From: Butyrivibrio fibrisolvens
Lineage (GTDB): Bacteria > Bacillota > Clostridia > Lachnospirales > Lachnospiraceae
Assembly: GCF_023206215.1 (NCBI RefSeq)
Contig: NZ_CP065800.1
Span: 1,488,001-1,552,000, forward strand
Direction: 5' to 3'
DNA length: 64,000 nt
Shown: positions 1-7,688 of the stretch, piece by piece
Layout of the letters: each line of letters starts with the position of its first letter
Numbering within the stretch: the stretch's first letter is position 1
Made by a program: the position numbers and the translations under genes
The notes under the pieces: generated by a model
Seen by the model: the letters and a program-made list of their open reading frames with translations, nothing else
Databases searched by the model: none
What the model was told of the DNA's origin: nothing

Positions 1-36
1 TATCTTTTTGGATAGACTAAGATTGCTAATTCTCAT
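1..36 (-). CDS. 5' end of an unidentified gene leaving the window
   Basis: On the minus strand an ATG at 36-34 follows a strong GGGAGGTG Shine-Dalgarno (47-40) by about five bases. Only twelve codons are visible (MRISNLSLSKKI). The short run resembles the cytoplasmic start of methyl-accepting chemotaxis proteins, but twelve residues are too few to assign a family. The gene is divergent from ecfA1. Confidence 0.5.
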   Translation of the reverse strand, partial: MRISNLSLSKKI

Positions 37-68
37 ACGCACCTCCCTATACGTATAGTTTACTCTAA

Positions 69-97
69 TTGACGCTTTTATGCTAATTTTGTATAAT
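69..97 (+). promoter_or_regulatory. Sigma-A promoter for the ecf operon
   Basis: A -35 TTGACG (69-74), a 17-base spacer and a perfect -10 TATAAT (92-97) lie about 150 bases upstream of ecfA1. The implied leader (about 104-245) contains a hairpin at 168-196. Confidence 0.7.
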
Positions 98-167
98 CGT
101 GAAGATACAGGAAAAATGTGGCTAATTCTATTTTTATAAAATCCATATATTCCTCATAATATGAAAT

Positions 168-196
168 ATAGGTTAAAAGGACCTTTTGAAACCTAT
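168..196 (+). promoter_or_regulatory. Leader hairpin upstream of ecfA1
   Basis: ATAGGTT/AACCTAT enclose an inner AAAAG/CTTTT stem, giving a nearly continuous hairpin between the promoter and ecfA1. No U-tract follows, so it is not a standard terminator. It may affect attenuation or mRNA stability; no known riboswitch is recognised. Confidence 0.4.
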
Positions 197-245
197 CTAA
201 AAAATATAAATATAATAATGATCGCAGGATTACACATATAAAAAA

Positions 246-1139
246 ATGAATGATTATACACGAAAAGATAATAAACCAATGATCCAAGCCTGTGGAGTTA
301 GTTTTGAATACACAAAACATGACGAAGAAGGCAACCCGATAGGAACTGTAACTGCAGTAGATGGTGTAGATATGACTATAAATAAAGGCGAGTTTATTGC
401 TATCTTGGGCCATAATGGTTCAGGTAAGTCTACTCTTGCCAAACATTTTAATGCTCTCTTATATCCTACTAAAGGTTCAGTACTGGTAGACGGTATGGAC
501 ACCTGTGATGATAACAGAATATGGGATATACGCCAGAAGGCTGGCATGGTCTTTCAGAACCCTGATAATCAGATAATCGGTCAGATAGTCGAGGAAGATG
601 TGGGATTCGGTCCTGAGAACATGGGAGTGCCTACAGAAGAGATATGGGAACGTGTTAATGAAAGCTTAAAGACAGTTGGAATGTATGAATACCGGAAAGC
701 ATCTCCTAATCATCTTTCAGGAGGTCAGAAGCAGCGCGTATCCATTGCTGGTGTTATAGCTATGCATCCGGAATGCATAATCATGGATGAGCCTACAGCT
801 ATGTTGGATCCTTCAGGGCGCAGAGAAGTTATAAGAGCCGCAAGAGCTTTAAATGACGTAGAAGGCATCACTGTAATTCTTATAACTCACTACATGGAAG
901 AAGTTGTACACGCTGACAGAATATTTGTAATGGACAAAGGAAAGGTTGTGATGTCAGGAACTCCGCGAGAAATCTTTAGTCAGGTAGATAAACTCAAAGA
1001 GCTGCGTCTGGATGTACCTCAGGTTACATTACTTGCTGATAGCCTTAGAAAAAAAGGACTTGATATACCAAAGGGAATTCTTACCAGAGATGAACTTACA
1101 GATGCTTTGGTCACAATAAAGAAACGGTCAAAAGATTAA
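246..1139 (+). CDS. ecfA1: ECF transporter energy-coupling ATPase EcfA1
   Basis: This is one of the two ATPases of the energy-coupling factor (group II vitamin/metal ECF) importer. It hydrolyses ATP on the cytoplasmic face to drive EcfT and interchangeable substrate-binding S proteins. At 297 aa it is slightly longer than usual, because about 11 residues precede the conserved start. Visible motifs are Walker [10 protein letters not shown] (residues 55-63), Q-loop FQNPDNQ (about 103-109), signature LSGGQ (157-161) and Walker B CIIMDEP (177-183). The ATG at 246 has no good Shine-Dalgarno, so a start at codon 12 is possible. The gene order with ecfA2, ecfT and truA is the usual one in Firmicutes. 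The substrate cannot be told because no S component is present. Confidence 0.93.
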   Translation: MNDYTRKDNKPMIQACGVSFEYTKHDEEGNPIGTVTAVDGVDMTINKGEFIAILGHNGSGKSTLAKHFNALLYPTKGSVLVDGMDTCDDNRIWDIRQKAGMVFQNPDNQIIGQIVEEDVGFGPENMGVPTEEIWERVNESLKTVGMYEYRKASPNHLSGGQKQRVSIAGVIAMHPECIIMDEPTAMLDPSGRREVIRAARALNDVEGITVILITHYMEEVVHADRIFVMDKGKVVMSGTPREIFSQVDKLKELRLDVPQVTLLADSLRKKGLDIPKGILTRDELTDALVTIKKRSKD

Positions 1140-1318
1140 ATATAAGCACGATATAATACATAATTTTGGTACATCTAATAAGTACTAAAATGTATAATTG
1201 CAAAATTATATAACCCAAAAGTGAATAACTATAAAACTTATGACTACTTCAAAAGTATGTTCATGAACATGAGTACTACATGTATTATTGATGATATCTA
1301 AAATGATAGAGGATTAAC

Positions 1319-2164
1319 ATGGCATTAAAACTAGATCATGTAAATTATATATACGATGCAGACACCGAGATGGCTCATACTGCTCTAAACGATGTGACAA
1401 TTGAAATAAAAGATGGTCAATTTATCGGACTTATAGGACACACAGGTTCCGGTAAATCGACACTTGTAACTCATTTAAACGGTCTTGTAAAGCCTACATC
1501 CGGCCAAGTACTATACAACGGCGAAGACATAAATGCAAAAGATTATGATAGAAAAAAGCTAAGATCTAAAGTCGGACTTGTATTTCAATATCCGGAGCAT
1601 CAGCTATTTGAAACAGATGTATTTGCAGATGTATGCTTTGGCCCCAAAAATCTCGGTCTTTCTAAATCTGAGATTGAAAAAAGAGCTTATGATGCTCTTA
1701 GAATGGTAGGTCTTCCTGATGAATATTATAAGCAGTCTCCATTTGACCTTTCAGGTGGACAGAAAAGGCGCGTTGCTATAGCAGGCGTCCTTGCCATGAA
1801 TCCTGAAATACTGGTATTAGATGAACCCACAGCCGGGCTTGACCCAAAAGGAAAGACGGAGATACTTGATCTCCTCAAGAAGCTTCATGAAGAAAGAGGT
1901 ATCACAGTAATCCTTGTATCACACAGCATGGAAGATGTTGCCAATTATGTCGAGAGGATCATTGTAATGGATCACGGGCAGGTTCAATTTGATGACGAAC
2001 CAAGGAAAGTTTTTGCAAGTTACAAGGAACTGGAGAAAATGGGACTTGCAGCGCCTCAAGTAACATATATCATGAATGATCTTAAAGAAAAAGGCTTTGA
2101 TGTTGATGGTAATATCACAACCATTGAAGAAGCAACTGATGAGATCATGAGAGCTTTATCTTAG
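1319..2164 (+). CDS. ecfA2: ECF transporter energy-coupling ATPase EcfA2
   Basis: This is the second, non-identical ATPase of the ECF module and pairs with EcfA1 as a heterodimer. Motifs are Walker A GHTGSGKST (residues 40-48), Q-loop FQYPEHQ (about 89-95), signature LSGGQ (144-148), Walker B ILVLDEP (164-170) and the switch His region VSHSMED. The length of 281 aa is typical. It starts 179 bases after ecfA1, and this gap has no promoter I can name with confidence. Its stop codon overlaps the first base of the 58-bp hairpin repeat array that separates it from ecfT. Confidence 0.94.
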   Translation: MALKLDHVNYIYDADTEMAHTALNDVTIEIKDGQFIGLIGHTGSGKSTLVTHLNGLVKPTSGQVLYNGEDINAKDYDRKKLRSKVGLVFQYPEHQLFETDVFADVCFGPKNLGLSKSEIEKRAYDALRMVGLPDEYYKQSPFDLSGGQKRRVAIAGVLAMNPEILVLDEPTAGLDPKGKTEILDLLKKLHEERGITVILVSHSMEDVANYVERIIVMDHGQVQFDDEPRKVFASYKELEKMGLAAPQVTYIMNDLKEKGFDVDGNITTIEEATDEIMRALS

Positions 2165-2352
2165 GACTTAGAAATACATCCATGTATTTCTGGACAAGTC
2201 CAAGTTACGTCCTGTAACAGCGGACTTAGAAATACATCCCTGTATTTCTGGACAAGTCCCAGTTACATCCTGTAACAGCGGACTTAGAAATACATCCCTG
2301 TATTTCTGGACAAGTCCCAGTTACATCCTGTAACAGTGGACTTAGAAATACA
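2164..2352 (+). repeat. 58-bp tandem repeat with two hairpins per unit (3.25 copies)
   Basis: Three consecutive 58-bp units (2164-2221, 2222-2279, 2280-2337) are followed by a 15-bp partial unit (2338-2352). Units 2 and 3 differ only at the last base, and unit 1 differs at a few positions. Each unit can form a large hairpin (outer GGACTT/AAGTCC, inner GAAATACA/TGTATTTC) and a small one (GTTACA, tcc, TGTAAC). The array fills the ecfA2-ecfT gap and begins at the ecfA2 stop codon. The units are contiguous, so this is not a CRISPR. An effect on mRNA stability or on the ecfA:ecfT expression ratio is inference. Confidence 0.9.
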
Positions 2353-2372
2353 ATAAACAAGGACATAATTCA

Positions 2373-3182
2373 ATGCTTAGAGACATAACGATAGGTCAGT
2401 ATTATCAAACTAAATCTAAGGTCCATGACCTTGATCCAAGAGTTAAGATAGTTGCAACGCTTGCGTTCATCATATTCCTGTTTCTTGTGAACAACATGAC
2501 AGGATATATTATTGCAGCAGCTTATCTTGCAACGACCATATATCTTTCCCATGTGCCGCCTTCATTTATCTTTAGAGGCATGAAAGCAATATTTATGCTG
2601 CTTATGATCACGGTTTTATTTAATATTTTTCTGACACCGGGAGAGACGATATTTACATTCTGGATACTGAAGATAACCAAAGAAGGCCTTATTATGGCAG
2701 GAAGGATGGCTATAAGGCTTATATTCCTTATAACAGGATCTTCAATTCTCACACTTACAACAACTCCCAACCAGCTTACGGACGGCCTGGAAGTTCTTCT
2801 TAATCCGCTAAAAAAAGTTCGCGTACCAGTTCATGAGATTGCCATGATGATGGCGATAGCACTTAGATTCATACCAATCCTCATGGAAGAGACCGATAAG
2901 ATCATGAAAGCACAGATGGCAAGAGGAGCTGATTTTGAATCAGGCGGAATCATCCAAAAGGCTAAAAGCCTGGTGCCAATACTCGTACCGCTTTTTATCT
3001 CCGCTTTCAGACGAGCCAATGACCTTGCAATGGCAATGGAAGCCAGATGTTATCACGGCGGAGACGGAAGAACCAGAATGAAACCGCTTATCTACAAAAA
3101 AAACGATTTTGTAGCATATCTTGTAGTTGCAGTATTTATGATTTCTATGGTAGTACTTGGCAGAATAGATATACTGATCTAA
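2373..3182 (+). CDS. ecfT: ECF transporter transmembrane protein EcfT
   Basis: This is the integral membrane coupling protein of the ECF importer. It transmits ATPase movement to the S components. The 269 aa hold an N-terminal block of hydrophobic helices (residues about 28-125), a cytoplasmic helical region with the conserved coupling motifs (ARGADF near residue 187 and EARCYHGG near 223), and a C-terminal membrane helix. AAGGA lies about nine bases before the ATG at 2373. It follows the 58-bp repeat array and is co-oriented with ecfA1 and ecfA2. Confidence 0.93.
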   Translation: MLRDITIGQYYQTKSKVHDLDPRVKIVATLAFIIFLFLVNNMTGYIIAAAYLATTIYLSHVPPSFIFRGMKAIFMLLMITVLFNIFLTPGETIFTFWILKITKEGLIMAGRMAIRLIFLITGSSILTLTTTPNQLTDGLEVLLNPLKKVRVPVHEIAMMMAIALRFIPILMEETDKIMKAQMARGADFESGGIIQKAKSLVPILVPLFISAFRRANDLAMAMEARCYHGGDGRTRMKPLIYKKNDFVAYLVVAVFMISMVVLGRIDILI

Positions 3183-3323
3183 GCATAGATGATAATACGT
3201 TTTTCTTAGAACTTTAACACCAGCTTAAAACTAAAGGTACAAGCAATCTACCGATTGTATTATTATCTATAATGCAAGTATTATCTTACGATATTATTTT
3301 TTGACAAAAGAAATGGAGATACG

Positions 3324-4079
3324 ATGCCAAGAGTACTGCTGATAACAGCATATGATGGCACAGGCTATAACGGATCAGCATATCAGCCTGAAGCTGTCAC
3401 AATAGAAGGCGTATTAAAAAAAGCCATAAAAGGCCTTACAGGACATGAGCCTGAGCTTATAGGAGCAAGCCGTACTGACGCAGGAGTTCATGCTTGTGGC
3501 AATTTGTTTGTTTTTGATACGCAAGCAAGTATACCACCCGATAAATTCTCCTACGCCCTTAACAGCATGCTGCCTGATGATATAAGGATCATGAAGTCAA
3601 TGGAAGTAGATCCTTCTTTTCACCCCAGGCACTGTAATAGCGTTAAGACCTACCAGTATAGAATCTGGAACGACGATGTGATGCTCCCTGTAAAAAGATA
3701 CTATGCATGGCATTGCAGTTTCAATCTTGATATAGAGAAAATGCAGCAAGCGGCAGAATATCTTGTAGGCACCCATGACTTTACTTCTTTTTGTAATACA
3801 GCAACACAGACACCGGATCATGTGAGAACTGTAATAAGTGTTAACGTATTTAGAGAAGGCAAGGAAGTCGTGATAGAAGTCAAAGGCAAGGGCTTTCTGT
3901 ACAACATGGTCAGAATCATGGCAGGGACACTGGCTATGATAGGTAGAGGCAAAGGAAGCCCTGAGGACATACAGGCCATGATAGAAGCAAGAAATAGATC
4001 AGCAGCCGGACCTACAGCTCCTGCTAATGGATTATGCCTTATGAAATATGAGTTTCCGGACAAAGAAGTAGTGATTTAA
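3324..4079 (+). CDS. truA: tRNA pseudouridine(38-40) synthase TruA
   Basis: TruA converts uridines 38-40 of the tRNA anticodon stem to pseudouridine. The catalytic aspartate lies in SRTDAGVHA (Asp about residue 52). Other family signatures are the N-terminal YDGTGYNG, the FTSFCN segment and the C-terminal FLYNMVRIM. The length of 251 aa is normal. GGAG precedes the ATG at 3324 by six bases. A gap of 141 bases separates it from ecfT. The stop is followed within two bases by the first copy of the repeated hairpin element. Confidence 0.94.
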   Translation: MPRVLLITAYDGTGYNGSAYQPEAVTIEGVLKKAIKGLTGHEPELIGASRTDAGVHACGNLFVFDTQASIPPDKFSYALNSMLPDDIRIMKSMEVDPSFHPRHCNSVKTYQYRIWNDDVMLPVKRYYAWHCSFNLDIEKMQQAAEYLVGTHDFTSFCNTATQTPDHVRTVISVNVFREGKEVVIEVKGKGFLYNMVRIMAGTLAMIGRGKGSPEDIQAMIEARNRSAAGPTAPANGLCLMKYEFPDKEVVI

Positions 4080-4080
4080 G

Positions 4081-4176
4081 CTTAAAATGTTCCATTTTTA
4101 AGTTCAAATTGATGTTGCAAGCTCCATCAGTTTGAAAATGCAGTCGCTTTTTTCACTCGCGACATGAGGTTAAAAA
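4081..4176 (+). repeat. Repeated two-hairpin/pseudoknot RNA element, copy 1
   Basis: This is one of three related elements of about 97 nt (others at 20191 and 24713). Hairpin 1 is CTTAAAATG/CATTTTTAAG around ttc. Hairpin 2 is CAAATTGATG/CATCAGTTTG around a 10-nt loop. A downstream CTCGCGAC (4156-4163) can pair with the loop region GTTGCAAG apart from one mismatch. The conserved tail GCGACATGAGGTTAAAA follows. Unlike the other copies, the ATG after the tail (4177) opens a two-codon frame, so this copy serves no gene. Hairpin 2 differs from the other copies by a paired G-C to A-T change, which supports a structural role. Confidence 0.75.
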
Positions 4177-4200
4177 ATGCCCTGATTCACAATAAAACGC

Positions 4201-4230
4201 TTGACAAATCTACTAAAATAAGACTAAAAT
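4201..4230 (+). promoter_or_regulatory. Sigma-A promoter for rplM-rpsI
   Basis: TTGACA (4201-4206), an 18-base spacer and TAAAAT (4225-4230). It implies a leader of about 280 nt before rplM. Confidence 0.6.
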
Positions 4231-4239
4231 ATATTGCTG

Positions 4240-4518
4240 TGTGATTAATTTTGTTCACACATTAAATTTGTTAATATCATTCGGAAGACCCGGTAAGCTT
4301 CCGATGATACAGTGAAAACGTTCCTTCATGGTACAGTTTTCATAGGTGCATATGCACCGCGAAGCGTCTGCCTCACAAACAGAGAAGTCTATCCACGGGC
4401 TTTAGAGCTTCGTATATATCATGGCAGAAATCAGGTGAAGGGTTTCTGTAACGTGAAAAGGCTGGCGGCAGTTCTTTTCATAGTATATATAGTACAGAGT
4501 AACTATGGAGGTAATACG
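4240..4518 (+). promoter_or_regulatory. Structured leader of rplM (L13 leader-like)
   Basis: The long untranslated region before rplM contains several hairpins. They are ATCATTCGGAAG/CTTCCGATGAT (about 4276-4311), GAAAAC/GTTTTC enclosing a 16-nt loop (about 4314-4341), and the palindrome GGTGCATATGCACC. It ends with the GGAGG ribosome-binding site at 4507. Firmicutes rplM operons often have autoregulatory leaders (Rfam L13 leader). The position fits, but a covariance-model search would be needed to confirm the class. Confidence 0.45.
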
Positions 4519-4947
4519 ATGAAAACATTCATGCCAAGCGCAACTAACGTAGAGAAAAAATGGTACGTTGTTGATGCAACAGATAAGACACTTGGTCGTC
4601 TTGCTACAGAAGTAGCTAACGTCCTTAGAGGAAAGAACAAAGCTATCTACACACCTAACATTGATACAGGCGATTTCGTAATCGTAGTAAACGCTGAGAA
4701 GATCAAAGTTACAGGTAAGAAGCTTGATCAGAAGATTTACTGGCACCACACAGACTACGTTGGTGGTCAGAAGAGCGCAACACTTCGTGAGATGCTTAAT
4801 ACTCACCCTGAAAGAGTTATCGAGCACGCAGTTAAGGGCATGCTCCCTAAGGGTTCTCTTGGAAGAGAAATGTACACAAAGCTTCATGTATATGCAGGAC
4901 CAGAGCACAATCACGCTGCTCAGAAGCCTGAAGTACTGGATTTTTAA
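4519..4947 (+). CDS. rplM: 50S ribosomal protein L13
   Basis: L13 is a core early-assembly protein of the large ribosomal subunit that binds 23S rRNA. The 142 aa show the family start [20 protein letters not shown], the [15 protein letters not shown] segment and the C-terminal [17 protein letters not shown]. The frame stays open to 4312, but the GGAGG ribosome-binding site seven bases before 4519 and the normal L13 length set the start here. It is co-transcribed with rpsI after a 28-base gap. Confidence 0.96.
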   Translation: MKTFMPSATNVEKKWYVVDATDKTLGRLATEVANVLRGKNKAIYTPNIDTGDFVIVVNAEKIKVTGKKLDQKIYWHHTDYVGGQKSATLREMLNTHPERVIEHAVKGMLPKGSLGREMYTKLHVYAGPEHNHAAQKPEVLDF

Positions 4948-4975
4948 TTACAGGTAATTGAAAGGAGAATTCAAA

Positions 4976-5374
4976 ATGGCTAAAGCAGCAACATATTATG
5001 GTACCGGCAGAAGAAAGAGTTCTGTTGCACGTGTATACCTTCTCCCTGGAAAGGGAAATATCACAATCAATAAGAGAAACATTGACGAGTATTTCGGTCT
5101 TGAGACACTTAAGACTATCGTTCGTCAGCCACTCGTAGCTACAGATACAGTTGAGAAGTTCGACGTAGTTGTAACTGTAAGAGGCGGCGGCACAACAGGT
5201 CAGGCTGGTGCTATTCGTCACGGCATTTCTCGTGCACTTCTTCAGGCTGACTCAGATGAGTACAGACCTACACTTAAGAAGGCTGGATTCCTTACAAGAG
5301 ATCCTCGTATGAAGGAAAGAAAGAAGCCCGGTCTCAAGAAGGCACGTCGTGCTCCTCAGTTCTCAAAGAGATAA
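4976..5374 (+). CDS. rpsI: 30S ribosomal protein S9
   Basis: S9 is a small-subunit protein whose C-terminal tail reaches the P-site tRNA. The 132 aa contain [14 protein letters not shown] near the start, the glycine-rich [20 protein letters not shown] and the basic tail ending PQFSKR. AAAGGAGA precedes the ATG at 4976 (MAKAATYYG); an upstream in-frame ATG at 4958 lacks support. The last coding bases (5358-5374) lie in the 19-bp attachment repeat of the adjoining mobile element, so integration leaves the protein unchanged. Confidence 0.96.
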   Translation: MAKAATYYGTGRRKSSVARVYLLPGKGNITINKRNIDEYFGLETLKTIVRQPLVATDTVEKFDVVVTVRGGGTTGQAGAIRHGISRALLQADSDEYRPTLKKAGFLTRDPRMKERKKPGLKKARRAPQFSKR

Positions 5375-5376
5375 TC
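5358..5376 (+). repeat. Left attachment site (att, in rpsI)
   Basis: AGTTCTCAAAGAGATAATC overlaps the last codons and stop of rpsI and is identical to 12855-12873. Targeting the 3' end of a conserved gene while regenerating it is typical of tyrosine-recombinase elements. Confidence 0.8.
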
Positions 5377-5399
5377 TTTCGAGATTCAAAAAGAATTTA

Positions 5400-5441
5400 C
5401 AAACCTCAGAAACTCAGTGTTTCTGGGGTTTTTCTTTTATC
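5400..5441 (+). terminator. Rho-independent terminator after rpsI (element-supplied)
   Basis: AAACCTCAGAAA pairs with TTTCTGGGGTTT (with G-T pairs), followed by TTTTCTTTT. It lies inside the left end of the mobile element. A second terminator beyond the right end (12896-12924) is probably the original rpsI terminator. Confidence 0.75.
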
Positions 5442-5485
5442 TATAATTGTATTCAGTTGTGGTGAAACGCAGAAAATTTTGTACC

Positions 5486-5516
5486 GTAAACAGCGAGTAA
5501 ACAGCAGGTAGACAGC
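5486..5516 (+). repeat. Putative integrase arm-type sites, left end
   Basis: Three 9-mers spaced by two bases: GTAAACAGC (5486-5494), GTAAACAGC (5497-5505) and GTAGACAGC (5508-5516). Two copies of the same 9-mer recur near the right end at 12788-12807. They fit arm-binding sites for the integrase N-terminal domain. Confidence 0.6.
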
Positions 5517-5530
5517 AAAATTATCAAGTC

Positions 5531-6582
5531 TTAGATTTTATTTATTGCTTCTACCAGAGACTGGATATCAAGGTGTGTGTACACTTTCTCTGTCAGAGAC
5601 ATTGCTCCGGCGTGTCCTACGATTTTCTTGATCATTGTAGGATCCACATGAGCTTCCGCCAGCATTGATATGCAGGTATGCCTAGTATCATGAGGATTGT
5701 GCTCCATACCAAGGTTTTCTATTAGTGGTGTCCAGTAGCTGTCTTTATAGTTCCTGTAGGTGATTTTTTGTTGTCATCTGTGTGAAGAAGGTATTCACAG
5801 TCAGAGGATTCATACCAGGCTTTGTAGAATGGTAGAACCTTATCTGCTATAGGAACCTTTCTGATACCATTTTCAGTCTTACTTAGTATCACATCGAAAT
5901 ACTGTTCTTCAAGATGAACATTTTTCTTTTCCAAATCCAGTAGTTCAGATATTCTACAGCCGTTGTAAATCAGCATCAGTACTGTCTGGTAGAACGGATC
6001 ATCCTTGAGTTCCCATAGCCTGTCAATCTCAGCTTTTGAAAAGATATCTCTCTCAACCTTATTTGGATTTTTGTCCTTATACTTGAGGATATCTACAAAT
6101 TCGGAATAGTCCTTGTTACAGATATCGTTCTTAAGGGCATAATCGTAAAGCTGATTGAAAAGGACTTTGATCTTACGGAGTGTAGGATAATTCTTTCCGC
6201 AGGTATCAATGACATTCTGAAGCTCTGCCAGCCTTATATCTCTAAAAGTTTTGTTGTAAAGGGTGCCACATACGTTATATGAGGCTGTATACCCATGCAC
6301 ATTGGATTTAGAGATTGTAGGATATTTTGCTTCAGACCAGGCGTTATATACGTCTGAGAATGTCATTTTGGCTGCTTTTGTATCAAATGGATTCTGATGA
6401 TAATCTGATAGCATTTGCAAGCCTTCCTGCTTGGTTTCAGCATATCCTATGACATTGTACGTCTGCTTTTTGGTACCTTTTTCCGGATCAATGGTCCATC
6501 CGGTGGTTACTCTTACCATATAGGGCTTTCTGCGTTTCCCGGACATTTTCATAACACTTCCATATCCGTTTGGTAATTTCAA
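5531..6582 (-). pseudogene. int: Tyrosine integrase, frame-disrupted
   Basis: This is a site-specific recombinase (phage/ICE integrase family) expected to insert and excise the element at the rpsI site. It starts with TTG at 6582-6580, eight bases after AAAGGAGGT. An N-terminal arm-binding domain and a central core-binding domain precede the catalytic domain. The first frame contains NGCRISELL (catalytic Arg) and the beta-hairpin Lys region, and ends at 5722. The rest of the active site (HDTRH, VGHAG, Tyr in VYTHL) is encoded directly downstream in another frame, ending at 5531. Adding one A to the A6 run (plus-strand T6 at 5764-5769) joins the frames into a 350-aa protein. The gene is either broken, recoded or misread in sequencing. 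Confidence 0.85.
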
Positions 6583-6662
6583 ATAATATCGACCTCCTTT
6601 GATGCTCAGGTAATTTATGAAAAAGGGGATAGTCCCTTAATCACCTTTCTTATCGGGCAATG

Positions 6663-7163
6663 CTACATTTGCGTAGTATGCAAGTTCTGTTTCAAACCAG
6701 TGATTAAATCTATCTTCATTTGATAGGCTTGTTCAAGGCTTTCTCGTTCATCTGCGTATCTTTCCAGAAAAAGGCAGAGATCTGCGTTGTTTTCTGCTGC
6801 TTCATCGTTTCCTATGAATTTAAGGCTACAGCTCCACTCTTCAGTTTTTGGCGGGCGATTTACGTCTATATTAAAGTGAAGACCTGCTTTTTTATTTAAT
6901 TCGTTTAGAACATAGAGGACATCTGAGAGTGTATCTAAAGTGATGTTCTTCTTCTGATATCCAATAAGTTCTGCCGGAGAGATGTTAAGAATACTTGCGA
7001 TCTCATTCAGTACACCTATTGAAGGCTCTATTTCACCGCTTTCATATTTCTGTACGGTACGCATAGTTTTACCTAGTCTGTTAGCCAGTTCAGTCTGACT
7101 GAGGTGCTGAGCTTTTCTGGCTTCTTTAATTCTATTTCCAATATCAGATCTATTATTCATCAT
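6663..7163 (-). CDS. XRE-family transcriptional repressor of the element
   Basis: The 166-aa protein has an N-terminal helix-turn-helix of the Cro/CI (HTH_3) type at residues about 8-62. The recognition region includes LSQTELANRLGKTMRTVQKY and the trailing ISPAELIGY. The C-terminal part (about 75-166) has no recognised domain and probably dimerises. A GGAGGTC Shine-Dalgarno precedes the ATG at 7163. It is divergent from the excisionase-like gene, and repeated AATACGAA motifs in the shared promoter region are likely its operators. This arrangement resembles the lysogeny switch of integrative elements. Confidence 0.85.
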   Translation of the reverse strand: MMNNRSDIGNRIKEARKAQHLSQTELANRLGKTMRTVQKYESGEIEPSIGVLNEIASILNISPAELIGYQKKNITLDTLSDVLYVLNELNKKAGLHFNIDVNRPPKTEEWSCSLKFIGNDEAAENNADLCLFLERYADERESLEQAYQMKIDLITGLKQNLHTTQM

Positions 7164-7193
7164 ACTGACCTCCTTGTGTGAATTGTAACATGT

Positions 7194-7304
7194 AGTAATA
7201 CGAATTGCAAGAACGTAATACGAATTATAAATACATATTTTGTGTTGACAAATGAATTACTAAGACGTATTATCAAAATACGAACTGATAATTCGTATTT
7301 TGAA
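7194..7304. promoter_or_regulatory. Divergent operator region with a sigma-A promoter
   Basis: The plus-strand promoter is TTGACA (7245-7250), 17 bases, TATTAT (7268-7273). The AATACGAA-type motif recurs about five times in both orientations. Two copies (near 7198 and 7217) are on one side of the promoter. Three (near 7265, 7277 and 7293, the last inverted as TTCGTATT) overlap the -10 or follow it. Repeated sites overlapping the promoter suggest cooperative repression by the adjacent XRE protein. Confidence 0.7.
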
Positions 7305-7322
7305 AGAAGGGAGGTGAAAAGT

Positions 7323-7559
7323 ATGGAAGACAAAAAGTTATATGTAGAACTACCAAGATTTACCGGTAGAAATGTTCCTATAACTGAGGTTGCCGAGGCA
7401 ATGCACAAGGATGCACAGTTCGTAAGAATTGGAATCCAGCAGGGGATATTCAAATTTGGATATGCCATGAAGAAAGAGAATTCTAGTGAATACAACTACT
7501 ATTGTCCAGACAGAAAGGTATGGGAAGAGATTGGATACTTTAGTCCAGAAGCAGTCTAA
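7323..7559 (+). CDS. Excisionase-like small DNA-binding protein
   Basis: This 78-aa protein is the first gene rightward of the repressor. The sequence (GRNVPITEVAEAMHKDAQFVRIGIQQGIFKFG) has the pattern of a winged/MerR-like helix-turn-helix used by excisionases and recombination directionality factors. A strong GGGAGGTG lies eight bases before the ATG at 7323; upstream in-frame codons lack such a site. Excisionase function is inferred from size, fold pattern and position. It could instead be a transcriptional activator of the rep/mob genes. Confidence 0.65.
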   Translation: MEDKKLYVELPRFTGRNVPITEVAEAMHKDAQFVRIGIQQGIFKFGYAMKKENSSEYNYYCPDRKVWEEIGYFSPEAV

Positions 7560-7568
7560 AATGAAAAA

Positions 7569-7593
7569 ACTCTCTTGCTGGTAACAAGAGAGT
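7569..7593 (+). promoter_or_regulatory. Intergenic hairpin between the xis-like and repA-like genes
   Basis: ACTCTCTTG (7569-7577) pairs perfectly with CAAGAGAGT (7585-7593) around a seven-base loop. No U-tract follows, so a stability or partial-termination role is more likely than full termination. Confidence 0.45.
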
Positions 7594-7688
7594 GAATGAA
7601 AAGCCGGAGCTTTTGTAAATTCGATTAAATAAAGTATAGCAAGGGTTCCGGCCAAGTTCAACAAAAAAGTAAGATTGGAGGAATCAAA

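Noticed and set aside
78..413. Minus-strand open frame of 111 codons across the ecf promoter
   Set aside because: It overlaps the promoter and ecfA1, is hydrophobic AT-rich sequence, and has no ribosome-binding site.
2164..2352. CRISPR array
   Set aside because: The units are contiguous, without variable spacers, and no cas genes are present.
4312..4518. N-terminal extension of L13 open in frame upstream of 4519
   Set aside because: The GGAGG site, family length and conserved start place the start at 4519. The extension covers the structured leader.
4402..4914. Antisense 170-codon frame over rplM
   Set aside because: Mirror of a highly expressed ribosomal gene with strong codon bias, and no ribosome-binding site.
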